From: JBHHWH01 sp046756405
GTDB taxonomy: Bacteria > Actinomycetota > Acidimicrobiia > Spongiisociales > ZC4RG35
Assembly (NCBI GenBank): GCA_046756405.1
Contig: JBHHWH010000004.1
Location: 1-49,425, forward strand
Length of the DNA stretch: 49,425 bases
Reading direction: 5' to 3'
Under the pieces are notes generated by a model. That model was not told the DNA's origin, did not search any database, and worked only from the letters and a program-made list of their open reading frames with translations. Both the position numbers and the translations under genes were made by a program. Below, one piece after another: positions 8,571 to 15,248 of the stretch (positions are counted from its first letter, which is position 1; each line of letters starts with the position of its first letter).

Positions 8571-8577
8571 CGAACCC

Positions 8578-8583
8578 AAGTTA
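8578..8583 (-). promoter_or_regulatory. -10 box, leaderless start of hemolysin III gene
   Basis: On the minus strand this reads TAACTT, ending 7 nt before ATG 8570. Confidence 0.4.
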
Positions 8584-8621
8584 TCGACCAGCAGGTGATA
8601 CCGACGATCGGGGCCACCGGG

Positions 8622-8627
8622 TACGAT
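8622..8627 (+). promoter_or_regulatory. -10 box of the cis-prenyltransferase gene
   Basis: TACGAT ends 11 nt before ATG 8639, giving a predicted leader of only about 5 nt. Confidence 0.4.
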
Positions 8628-8638
8628 GACTGTTCGCA

Positions 8639-9406
8639 ATGGCTCTAGGTCTCCTGTACCGGGTCTATGAGCGCCGTCTCCTCGGTGACTTAGACCGTGA
8701 TCGACTCCCCAACCACATCGGTGTCGTCATGGACGGACACCGTCGCTACGCCCGAGCCGAAGGCCTCCCCTCTTATGCCGACGCCTACCGGGTGGGTATG
8801 CGCCGGTTCGAAGAGTTTCTCGGATGGACTGCCGAGCTGGAGATTCCCGCGGTCACCGCCTGGGTGCTCTCCAAAGAGAACCTCACCCGTCCCGCCGAGG
8901 AGCTGGAGCCCTACTTCGATGTCCTCATCGAACTCTTCGGCCGGGTCCCGGGGCTGTGCCGGCGATACGACATGGGGTTGGGGTTTATCGGGAGCCTCGA
9001 CCTGCTGCCGGAGCGCCTGGTGACCGCCGCCAAGACGGCCGAGGCCTCGCATCCCGAGGGGCGCTACCACCTGAACATCGCCATGGGCTACGGGGGACGG
9101 CAGGAGATCGTCGACGCGGTCAAGGACTTGGTGGCCGAACTGGCGGCGGCGGGGGTGGGGGCCAGCGAGATACCAGACCGGATAGATGCCGAGTCCCTCG
9201 CCGGCCACATGTACTCGGCGGACGTTCCCGACCCCGACCTGGTGATCCGCACCTCGGGAGAGTCAAGGCTCTCCGGTTTTCTTCTGTGGCAGTCTGCTTA
9301 CGCCGAGTTCGCCTTCGTGGATGTCAACTGGCCTGCTTTCCGGCGGGTCGACTTTCTTCGCGCCCTCCGCGACTTCGCGGGTCGGGAGCGGCGCTTCGGC
9401 CGCTAG
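8639..9406 (+). CDS. uppS: cis-Prenyltransferase (UppS / short-chain Z-FPP synthase-like)
   Basis: Condenses isopentenyl diphosphate with cis geometry to build the polyprenyl carrier lipid of envelope synthesis, or a short Z,E-farnesyl product as in mycobacterial Rv1086. The N-terminus (LLYRVYERRL), the MGYGGRQEIVDAV segment and DLVIRTSGESRLSGFLLWQSAYAE follow the Rv1086 pattern. Catalytic Asp32 is present, but the normally invariant MDGN motif reads MDGH, so the catalytic-loop Asn is His34 (codon CAC). Length is 255 residues. The product is possibly the short-chain type. A second cis-prenyltransferase would then be needed elsewhere. Confidence 0.93.
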   Translation: MALGLLYRVYERRLLGDLDRDRLPNHIGVVMDGHRRYARAEGLPSYADAYRVGMRRFEEFLGWTAELEIPAVTAWVLSKENLTRPAEELEPYFDVLIELFGRVPGLCRRYDMGLGFIGSLDLLPERLVTAAKTAEASHPEGRYHLNIAMGYGGRQEIVDAVKDLVAELAAAGVGASEIPDRIDAESLAGHMYSADVPDPDLVIRTSGESRLSGFLLWQSAYAEFAFVDVNWPAFRRVDFLRALRDFAGRERRFGR

Positions 9407-10089
9407 ACGGTGACCTGATACGGCTCCAGGTGCGAGACGTCTCCGAGCTGGCGCAGCGAGAAGGCCCAACCGTCGCTAATCCGGATCGTGGTGAGCCGGG
9501 ATACCCCGGTGTGGGGTTGGCGGAACCTCTCCCACTCCCAGGGGACAGGCTGGAGGCCAAGGAGGTGGCCGAGGATCACGGCGTTGGTGCCGGCGTGAGC
9601 CACCACCACCAGGCGGAGGTCGGGATCGTCCACGGTCCACAACTGGAGGTGGCGGCCGTCGAGGGGCCGGAGCCCGAGTCCCTGAAGGCCTGCGGTGAGA
9701 CCCTCGACGACCCTCATGTGGAAGCTGCGGAAGGATTCGCCCCCCGGCCAGCCTTCCCATAGCTCTTCGATGGTCCGCAGGCTCGACTCGCGGAGGATCC
9801 GCTCCACCTCCTCGACGGGCTCGCCCTCCCAGCCGGGAGGGTTGTTGATCTCCTGGAGCCACTCCTTGACCTCCGGCTCGACGCCCAGTCGGGCCGAGAC
9901 AGGTCCGACGGTCTCCCGGGCGCGTCGCATCGGTGACGCCCAAAGGTTGTCGACGGAATTCAACGCCGCCAGGCGTTCAGCGACCAGCTTCGCCTGTTGG
10001 TGTCCCAGCGGTGTCAAGGACGGGTCGTTGCGGGCACGACGGTTGGGAGCCCAGTCGGGCTGGCCATGGCGGACGAGGTAGAGATCCAT
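9403..10089 (-). CDS. Histidine phosphatase family protein (phosphoglycerate-mutase-like)
   Basis: Branch 1 histidine phosphatase. The start is LVRHGQPDW with the phosphate-accepting His in the RHG motif. The second catalytic His is in VVVAHAGTNAVILGHLLG, and acidic/arginine residues follow SPMRRARET. Substrates in this family vary from phosphoglycerate to cobalamin intermediates and phosphoproteins, so none is assigned. Its TAG stop shares the tetranucleotide CTAG (9403-9406) with the stop of uppS on the other strand. A TANNNT box 9 nt upstream supports ATG 10089. Confidence 0.85.
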   Translation of the reverse strand: MDLYLVRHGQPDWAPNRRARNDPSLTPLGHQQAKLVAERLAALNSVDNLWASPMRRARETVGPVSARLGVEPEVKEWLQEINNPPGWEGEPVEEVERILRESSLRTIEELWEGWPGGESFRSFHMRVVEGLTAGLQGLGLRPLDGRHLQLWTVDDPDLRLVVVAHAGTNAVILGHLLGLQPVPWEWERFRQPHTGVSRLTTIRISDGWAFSLRQLGDVSHLEPYQVTV

Positions 10090-10098
10090 GGAGGAGCA

Positions 10099-10104
10099 AA
10101 ACTA
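10099..10104 (-). promoter_or_regulatory. -10 box of the histidine phosphatase gene
   Basis: Reads TAGTTT on the minus strand, 9 nt before ATG 10089. It is only 16 bp from the divergent pyrE -10. Confidence 0.4.
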
Positions 10105-10120
10105 GGCGATAGTCATCCAA

Positions 10121-10126
10121 TACGAT
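10121..10126 (+). promoter_or_regulatory. -10 box, leaderless start of pyrE
   Basis: TACGAT ends 6 nt before GTG 10133, placing the expected transcription start on the start codon. No Shine-Dalgarno is present. Confidence 0.5.
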
Positions 10127-10132
10127 GGTTCT

Positions 10133-10678
10133 GTGAGCTTCGACGCCCTTGTGGAGCATCTCCGCCGCCACGCCCTCCTCACCGACGGCCCCTACACCCT
10201 GCGTTCCGGGAAAGTGGCCTCCTGGTATGTGGATGCGCGACGGACCACCCTCGACGGGGAAGGGGCGGGGCTGGTAGGTCGCGCCGTGCTCGAGGTCCTC
10301 GACCCAAAGGCCGCGGCAGTGGGCGGCATGACCATGGGCGCCGACCCTATCGCGGTGGCGACCGCTCTGATCGCTTCCGAGAGGGGACGCTCACTGCGGG
10401 CCTTCTCCATCAGGAAGGAGGAGAAGACCCACGGCACGGGCGGTCGTCTCGTGGGTCCAGTGGAAGCGGGAGACGCTGTGACCATCCTTGAGGACACCAC
10501 AACCACTGGAGGGGCGGTGTTCGAGGCGGTGGAGGTAGCCCGAGGGGAAGGACTGGAAGTGCTCCAGGTGGTGGTACTAGTGGACCGATCGAAGGGCCTG
10601 GCCGAGGAGAAGGCAGTCTCTCTCGGTGTCCCGTTTGTTGCTTTGACGTCACCGGAGGACCTGGGGATGGTGGAATGA
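10133..10678 (+). CDS. pyrE: Orotate phosphoribosyltransferase
   Basis: Converts orotate and PRPP to OMP in pyrimidine synthesis. The PRPP-binding loop VTILEDTTTTGGAV, the RKEEKTHGTGG catalytic loop (Lys/Lys/His) and the N-terminal TLRSGKVASWYVD are clear. At 181 residues it matches actinobacterial PyrE. GTG start is supported by the adjoining -10 box. First gene of a three-gene run with stop/start overlaps of 4 nt to the next gene. Confidence 0.93.
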   Translation: MSFDALVEHLRRHALLTDGPYTLRSGKVASWYVDARRTTLDGEGAGLVGRAVLEVLDPKAAAVGGMTMGADPIAVATALIASERGRSLRAFSIRKEEKTHGTGGRLVGPVEAGDAVTILEDTTTTGGAVFEAVEVARGEGLEVLQVVVLVDRSKGLAEEKAVSLGVPFVALTSPEDLGMVE

Positions 10679-11262
10679 CGGTAGTGGTTCGCCGTTCCGC
10701 TCTGAAGATGTGGCTCCTGGCTATGGCCGGGATCCCGTTGTTGGTCATCTCGCTCGACATCCTCACTCGGCGGCGTATCACCCGTGCCCTCCAGGACCTG
10801 CTGTTCACTCCCGACAACATCCAGATCTACGAACCTCGGGATGTGATCTGGGCTTGGGCCATGACCCTCTTCGGCGGGTTTCTGGTGGTGCTGGGATTGA
10901 AGGAGCTGTTCGTTCCCGCCAAAGTCGTGGAGGGTCGCTCCGAGGGCCTGGCTCTCAAGGTGGCCGGCCCCTTCCACCCTCCGGTGGTAGTGCCCTGGAA
11001 CCAGATAGTCGACGTCGTTCCTGGGGAGATGGAAGACGACGGGGTCAAGATTCCTCTTCTGGTGGTGAGGCTTGCCAGCAGACAGGGACTCTCCGACCAG
11101 CCCTGGGGAGCGCGGTGGACGGGAGAGCGAGAGCTGTCGGTCATGGCCGGTGACTGGACGGACCCCCCTGAAGTGGTGGCTATGAAGCTGACCGACTTTG
11201 CGGTGTGGCAGGCACGTCAGCAGTCGAAGGAGCAGACAGCTCGTCTCTGGCAGGAAAAGTGA
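10675..11262 (+). CDS. Two-helix membrane protein with PH-like cytoplasmic region, unknown function
   Basis: ATGA overlap with pyrE indicates translational coupling. Two hydrophobic segments (about residues 10-30 and 57-80) are followed by a soluble region of about 110 residues whose alternating hydrophobic pattern (LALKVAGPFHPPVVVPWNQIVDV) resembles bacterial PH-like membrane-protein domains. No catalytic motif is visible. It sits between pyrE and endonuclease IV with overlapping ends on both sides, so it is expressed with them, but I see no shared pathway. Confidence 0.75.
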   Translation: MTVVVRRSALKMWLLAMAGIPLLVISLDILTRRRITRALQDLLFTPDNIQIYEPRDVIWAWAMTLFGGFLVVLGLKELFVPAKVVEGRSEGLALKVAGPFHPPVVVPWNQIVDVVPGEMEDDGVKIPLLVVRLASRQGLSDQPWGARWTGERELSVMAGDWTDPPEVVAMKLTDFAVWQARQQSKEQTARLWQEK

Positions 11263-12026
11263 TCAAAGTCGGAGCCCACACCTCCAACGCCGCCCCCCTG
11301 GACGAGGCGGCGGTCCGAGAAGCCGACCTGGTCCAGATCTTTCTCTCCAACCCGCAGTCGTGGAAGAAGCCCTTGCCGCGACGGGACGCCGCCGAACTCA
11401 AGGCTTCGCCGGTGGACATCTACGTTCATGCCCCCTATCTGATCAACCTCTGCTCGGACAACAACCGGGTGCGCATCCCGAGCCGGAAGATCCTCCAGGA
11501 CACCTGCGATGCTGCTGCGGAGATCGGCGCCGCGGCGGTTGTGGTCCACGGCGGGTATGTCACCGGAGACGGTCCCCAGGAGGAGGGGATCACTCGGTGG
11601 CGTAAAGCCCTTCAGAGCCTGGACACTGAGGTCAAGGTGCTGATCGAGAACACCGCCGGAGGCGACAAGGCCCTGGCCCGCCGAGTGGAGTGGATTGAGC
11701 GGTTGTGGGGGGAGATCGGCGAGTTCGGTGTCGGCTTCGTTCTCGACACCTGTCACGCCTGGGCGGGAGGGGAGCCCTTTGACGAGCTGGTGGAGCGGAT
11801 TGTGGCTGCTACGGGGGGAGTCGACCTGGTCCACGCCAACGACTCCAAGGACGGGTTCGATTCCCGTCGAGACCGCCACCAGAACCTGGGTGAGGGCAAG
11901 ATCCCCCCTGGGGAACTGGCTGGAGTCATAAGGTCGGCTGGGGCTCCGGTGGTGGTGGAGACCCCCGGAGGTGCCGATGCCCAAGCCGCCGACATCGCCT
12001 GGGTTCGCGCTGCCCTTGCAAGGTAG
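11259..12026 (+). CDS. nfo: Endonuclease IV (AP endonuclease)
   Basis: Cleaves DNA 5' to abasic sites in base excision repair, using a tri-zinc site. Ligands can be followed in order: His in VHAPYLINL, His in VVHGGY, Glu in LIENTAGG, Asp and His in LDTCHAWAGG, His in LVHANDSKD, the Asp and His of RDRHQNLGEG, and Glu in VVETPGG. The start is GTG 11259, whose GTGA overlaps the preceding stop, giving 255 residues. The longer frame from 11205 lies within the upstream gene. Slightly shorter than E. coli Nfo. Confidence 0.93.
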   Translation: MIKVGAHTSNAAPLDEAAVREADLVQIFLSNPQSWKKPLPRRDAAELKASPVDIYVHAPYLINLCSDNNRVRIPSRKILQDTCDAAAEIGAAAVVVHGGYVTGDGPQEEGITRWRKALQSLDTEVKVLIENTAGGDKALARRVEWIERLWGEIGEFGVGFVLDTCHAWAGGEPFDELVERIVAATGGVDLVHANDSKDGFDSRRDRHQNLGEGKIPPGELAGVIRSAGAPVVVETPGGADAQAADIAWVRAALAR

Positions 12027-12053
12027 AAGCGAGTCCGGCGCACGTGGTGTCTT

Positions 12054-12070
12054 GTACACGCATGTACGCT
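12054..12070 (+). promoter_or_regulatory. panB promoter: -10 box overlapped by a small palindrome
   Basis: TACGCT (12065-12070) ends 8 nt before ATG 12079. It is overlapped by the palindrome GTACA-CGCA-TGTAC (12054-12067), which could be an operator. Confidence 0.35.
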
Positions 12071-12078
12071 TTCCCTAG

Positions 12079-12933
12079 ATGAGTTCCGAAACCAAGATCA
12101 CCACACCTCAGATTCGCGCCCGGAAAGGCGGCCCGAAGATCACCATGGTCACTGCCTACGACTACCCGGGAGCCGTGATCGCCGACCGGGCTGGAGTCGA
12201 CATCATCCTGGTGGGCGACTCGGTGGCCAATGTGGTCCACGGCATGGAGACCACCCTGGAGATCGGCCTCGACGAGATCGTCCTCCACACTCGAGCGGTC
12301 AAGAGAGCCCAACCCCGGGCGCTGCTGGTCGCCGACATGCCTTGGCTGAGCTTCCACCTCTCCACAGAAGACGCGGTGCGCAATGCAGGACGGCTGGTGC
12401 GGGAAGGAGGCGCCGAGGCGGTCAAGTTGGAGGGCGGCCGAAAGCGTCTGCCGGTGATCGAGGCGATCCTCGACGCCGAGATCCCAGTGATGGGCCACGT
12501 GGGGCTTACTCCCCAGTCCGTCCATGCCATGGGCGGGTTCAGGGTGCAGGGGAAGGCCGTGGACGCCGCCCTGGAGATGATTGAGGACGCCAGGGCCCTC
12601 TCCGATGCGGGTTGTTTCTCCGTGGTCCTCGAAGGGGTACCCGACGTTGTGGGCGAGATCATCACCAAGGAGATCTCCGCTCCTACCATCGGGATCGGGG
12701 CGGGACCGGCCACCGATGGTCAGGTGCTCGTCTTTCACGACGTGCTCGGTCTTGGCACGGGCCGCTATCCGAAGTTCGTCCGTCCCTACGCCAACCTGGC
12801 GGAACAGGCCATCGAAGCCCTGAAGCGCTTCCGGGCCGACGTCGAGGCCGGTGAGTTTCCCGGCGACGAGGAGAGCTACCACATATCTCCCGAGGTGGCT
12901 GCCGAGCTGTTGAGGAGCAGCCGACGCGAGTAG
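12079..12933 (+). CDS. panB: 3-Methyl-2-oxobutanoate hydroxymethyltransferase
   Basis: Transfers a hydroxymethyl group from methylene-THF to ketoisovalerate to form ketopantoate, the first committed step of pantothenate/CoA synthesis. Full-length match: MVTAYDYPGA at the N-terminus, the metal-binding LVGDSVANVVHG, KLEGG, PVMGHVGLTPQSVHAMGGF, catalytic Glu in LEGVP, and IGIGAGPATDGQVLV. Length is 284 residues. The lipoprotein gene that follows starts 5 nt after the stop. Other pan genes are not in the window. Confidence 0.96.
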   Translation: MSSETKITTPQIRARKGGPKITMVTAYDYPGAVIADRAGVDIILVGDSVANVVHGMETTLEIGLDEIVLHTRAVKRAQPRALLVADMPWLSFHLSTEDAVRNAGRLVREGGAEAVKLEGGRKRLPVIEAILDAEIPVMGHVGLTPQSVHAMGGFRVQGKAVDAALEMIEDARALSDAGCFSVVLEGVPDVVGEIITKEISAPTIGIGAGPATDGQVLVFHDVLGLGTGRYPKFVRPYANLAEQAIEALKRFRADVEAGEFPGDEESYHISPEVAAELLRSSRRE

Positions 12934-12938
12934 CCGCC

Positions 12939-13379
12939 ATGGTGCTTGTGGCCGCGATGGCCTGCACGAGCACCGTCTCCGACGACACGAGCGCCCTCTC
13001 CAACGAGCTGGAGGGCTTCACCCGGGCTCGCATCACTGTCGGCAGCGAAGAGCTAGTGGTCCTGGTTGCCGACACCCCCAGCGAGCGGAGACGGGGCCTG
13101 AAGTCGGTCGGGGAGCTGCCGGAGGGCATCACCGGGATGCTGTTCGTGTTTCCCTCCGCCGCTCAGGTTGGGTTCCACATGAAAGACACCCTCATACCCC
13201 TCGACATCTGGTGGTTTGACAACGAAGGCCTTCTCCTGGGCAGCACCGCTATGGAGCCCTGTAGTGGGGATCCCTGTCTCAGTTACCGGTCTCCGGCTGC
13301 GGTGAGATGGGCCTTGGAGACGCCCCAGCGCCGCTATCGATTCCAAGGGGGAGCGCGGCTGAGTGTGTACAGCGACTGA
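12939..13379 (+). CDS. DUF192 family putative lipoprotein
   Basis: A DUF192 domain (ADTPSERRRGLKSVGELPEGITGMLFVFP ... FHMKDTLIPLDIWWFDNEG) fills the last 110 residues. Bacterial members are small, usually exported proteins of unknown function. The N-terminus MVLVAAMAC has a lipobox-like AMAC, but the leader before Cys is only eight residues and lacks a basic n-region. The real start may lie elsewhere, or the Cys may not be lipidated. No earlier in-frame start was found close upstream. Two further cysteines (EPCSGDPC) may form a disulfide. Confidence 0.82.
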   Translation: MVLVAAMACTSTVSDDTSALSNELEGFTRARITVGSEELVVLVADTPSERRRGLKSVGELPEGITGMLFVFPSAAQVGFHMKDTLIPLDIWWFDNEGLLLGSTAMEPCSGDPCLSYRSPAAVRWALETPQRRYRFQGGARLSVYSD

Positions 13380-13386
13380 CAGCGGC

Positions 13387-13431
13387 TACGCTTCGGGGGC
13401 CGGCACGGCGCTGCCGGCACGGTAGAACCCC
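13387..13431 (+). promoter_or_regulatory. Structured leader of the rpsF operon (possible S6:S18 leader) with -10 box
   Basis: TACGCT (13387-13392) could be a -10. Next comes a hairpin GCCGGCA (13399-13405) / TGCCGGC (13412-13418), inside an outer GGGG (13395-13398) / CCCC (13428-13431) pairing with a one-sided bulge. The S6:S18 complex autoregulates rpsF operons through such a leader in many bacteria. Identity here rests on position and shape only. Confidence 0.35.
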
Positions 13432-13483
13432 TGCTCCATCCAGGCGATGGGGCCTTCCGAACCGGATGTCCACAGGAGGTCAA

Positions 13484-13774
13484 ATGCGCCAGTATGAAGT
13501 CATGACCATTCACCGGCCCGACCTGGCCGAGGATGACGTCGCCGCTTACGTCTCCCGCATCGAGGAGTACCTCGCCAGCAGTGGGGCCGAAGTGGCGGGT
13601 ACCGATCCATGGGGCAAGCGTCGCTTTGCCTACGAGATCGACCATCTATCCGAGGGCTACTACACCGTGGTCACCTTCAACGGCGGGACGGAGACAGTCG
13701 CCGGGCTCGACCGTATGCTGTCCCTTGCTGACGAGGTGGTACGCCACAAGATCGTCCGGATCGGCGACGACTGA
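13484..13774 (+). CDS. rpsF: 30S ribosomal protein bS6
   Basis: Binds 16S rRNA together with bS18 on the platform of the small subunit. YEVMTIHRPDL at the start, DPWGKRRFAYEI in the centre and DEVVRHKIVRI at the end are typical. ATG 13484 is preceded by AGGAGGT at 13474-13480, one of the best ribosome-binding sites in the window. The open frame back to 13307 is not coding. Length is 96 residues. First gene of the conserved rpsF-ssb-rpsR-rplI order. Confidence 0.96.
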   Translation: MRQYEVMTIHRPDLAEDDVAAYVSRIEEYLASSGAEVAGTDPWGKRRFAYEIDHLSEGYYTVVTFNGGTETVAGLDRMLSLADEVVRHKIVRIGDD

Positions 13775-13833
13775 CTGGAAACCGTCCCACCGGCAAGGCA
13801 TAGTCGCAGGGGACGGCAATAGAGGAGATCCCA

Positions 13834-14283
13834 ATGTCAAACAACGTCACACTCATCGGAAACCTGGTCGAGGACCCGGAGCTGCGATTCACCCCGTCAG
13901 GGGTGGCCTTGGCCAAGATCCGCCTGGCGGTCAACCGCCGCTGGCGCGGCCAGGACGGCGAGTGGCAAGAAGACACCAGCTTCTTCACTGGAACGGTCTG
14001 GCGTGATCAGGCCGAATACGTCGCCGAGTCCCTTCAGAAGGGCATGCGGGTGATCGTCACCGGTCGCCTCGAGCAGCGGAGCTGGGAGACCGAAGCCGGC
14101 GACAGACGTTCCGTGGTCGAGATCCAGATCGACGAGATCGGACCGTCGTTACGTTGGGCCACGGCCACTGTGACCAAGGCGCAGCGGTCGGGGGGAGATT
14201 GGTCCCAGCAGCGTCCCGCCCAGACACCGACACCGGCCCCGGTGGCCCGGGACGACTACGGCCCCGATGAGGCACCTTTCTAG
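13834..14283 (+). CDS. ssb: Single-stranded DNA-binding protein
   Basis: Coats single-stranded DNA in replication and repair. An OB-fold of about 110 residues (NNVTLIGNLVEDPELRFTPSGVALAKIRLAVNRRW ... SFFTGTVWRDQAEYVAESLQKGMRVIVTGRL; given here in parts) is followed by a short Pro/Gln-rich linker and the acidic partner-binding tip DEAPF, a variant of DDIPF. Ribosome-binding site GAGGAGAT lies at 13822-13829. At 149 residues the tail is short for an actinobacterium. Confidence 0.95.
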   Translation: MSNNVTLIGNLVEDPELRFTPSGVALAKIRLAVNRRWRGQDGEWQEDTSFFTGTVWRDQAEYVAESLQKGMRVIVTGRLEQRSWETEAGDRRSVVEIQIDEIGPSLRWATATVTKAQRSGGDWSQQRPAQTPTPAPVARDDYGPDEAPF

Positions 14284-14295
14284 GAGAAGAGAACC

Positions 14296-14565
14296 ATGCC
14301 GAGGAGAAGCACCAACAACCCCCGGTCGAGGGGCAAGAGACAGGAGTTCCGGCGGGGCAAGCCCAAGCCGTGCTACTTCTGCAAGGAGAACATCGACCAC
14401 GTTGACTGGAAGGACGCCGCCCTGCTCCGCAAGTACATGTCGGATCGGGCCAAGATCCGTAGCCGTAGAGTGAACGGCAACTGCCCTCGACACCAGCGAC
14501 AGGTCGCCCGGGCGATCAAGAATGCCCGAGAGATGGCCCTTCTTCCCTACATAGCCGGACGATGA
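14296..14565 (+). CDS. rpsR: 30S ribosomal protein bS18 (zinc-binding C+ form)
   Basis: Partner of bS6 on the small subunit. The 89-residue protein carries CYFCKENIDHVDWKD and NCPRHQ, so Cys26, Cys29, Cys63 and His66 could bind zinc. This is the C+ form; C- paralogues are used under zinc limitation. AGGAG lies at 14283-14287. Its stop overlaps the rplI start (ATGA). Confidence 0.95.
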   Translation: MPRRSTNNPRSRGKRQEFRRGKPKPCYFCKENIDHVDWKDAALLRKYMSDRAKIRSRRVNGNCPRHQRQVARAIKNAREMALLPYIAGR

Positions 14566-15008
14566 AGCTGATACTCACCTCCGACGTCGAACATCTGGGC
14601 AAGCGGGGCGACCTCGTGGAAGTAGCTGACGGCTACGCCCGCAACTACCTGCTGCCCAAGAAGCACGCCATCAAGGCGACACCGGGTGCCCTGGAGCAGG
14701 CAGAGGCCATCCGGGCGGCCCGAATCGAGGCCGAGCGTCGCGCCAAGGCCGAGGCGGAGAACATCGCCACCCAATTGGTGGGGAGCAGGGTGGTCATTGC
14801 CGCCCACGCCGGCGACGAGGGTCAACTCTACGGCTCGGTAACGGCCGCTGACGTGGTGGAGGGGATCAAGCGGTTCACGGGGATCGAGCTCGACAAGGCT
14901 CACATCCAGATGCAGAAGCCGATCAAGGCCATTGGTCTTCACGAGATCCAGATCAACCTCCACCCGGAAGTCCAGTTCCCGCTGACCCTGGACGTGATTC
15001 CCGCCTGA
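14562..15008 (+). CDS. rplI: 50S ribosomal protein bL9
   Basis: Large-subunit protein at the base of the L1 stalk. The N-terminal domain has the classic GKRGDLVEVADGYARNYLLPKKHAI. A charged connecting helix and the C-terminal domain (LYGSVTAADV ... IQMQKPIKAIGLHEI) follow. 148 residues, full length. Translationally coupled to rpsR. Confidence 0.96.
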   Translation: MKLILTSDVEHLGKRGDLVEVADGYARNYLLPKKHAIKATPGALEQAEAIRAARIEAERRAKAEAENIATQLVGSRVVIAAHAGDEGQLYGSVTAADVVEGIKRFTGIELDKAHIQMQKPIKAIGLHEIQINLHPEVQFPLTLDVIPA

Positions 15009-15032
15009 CCAGGCAGCCGAAGTAAGGCCAGC

Positions 15033-15088
15033 TTTCGCGGTTTAGCCGCGAGTTTCCCGTTCTTCACCCAGGCTCTTCCACCGCGAAA
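15033..15088 (+). promoter_or_regulatory. Two mutually exclusive hairpins between rplI and dnaB
   Basis: TCGCGG (15035-15040) pairs with CCGCGA (15046-15051) over a TTTAG loop and is followed by GTTTCCCGTTCTT, a weak terminator shape. The same left arm, TTTCGCGGT (15033-15041), is also perfectly complementary to ACCGCGAAA (15080-15088). The two folds exclude each other. The remaining gap to dnaB (15089-15248) shows no gene. Confidence 0.35.
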
Positions 15089-15248
15089 AACAATCGGCGT
15101 CTGAGCTTTGGGGAGGTCGTCTGCGAGTCTATGTTTCGTGTTCGCTTCCCCCGCTGCTGGCGGCTCGACTTCCCCGCCCCAGCGGGGTCTTGCGCGTCGA
15201 GACCGCGAATTTGACGGTGGCGTCTGGCATGGTGTTGGAGAGGTTGAG

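Noticed and set aside
8571..8639. Longer hemolysin III-like protein from TTG 8639
   Set aside because: Extension is hydrophilic and non-conserved, and would collide with the uppS start; ATG 8570 has a proper -10.
10129..10138. GTTCTGTGAG at the pyrE start matches one arm of the 47-bp palindrome
   Set aside because: Only one arm is present and it coincides with the GTG start codon; no complementary arm follows. Chance match.
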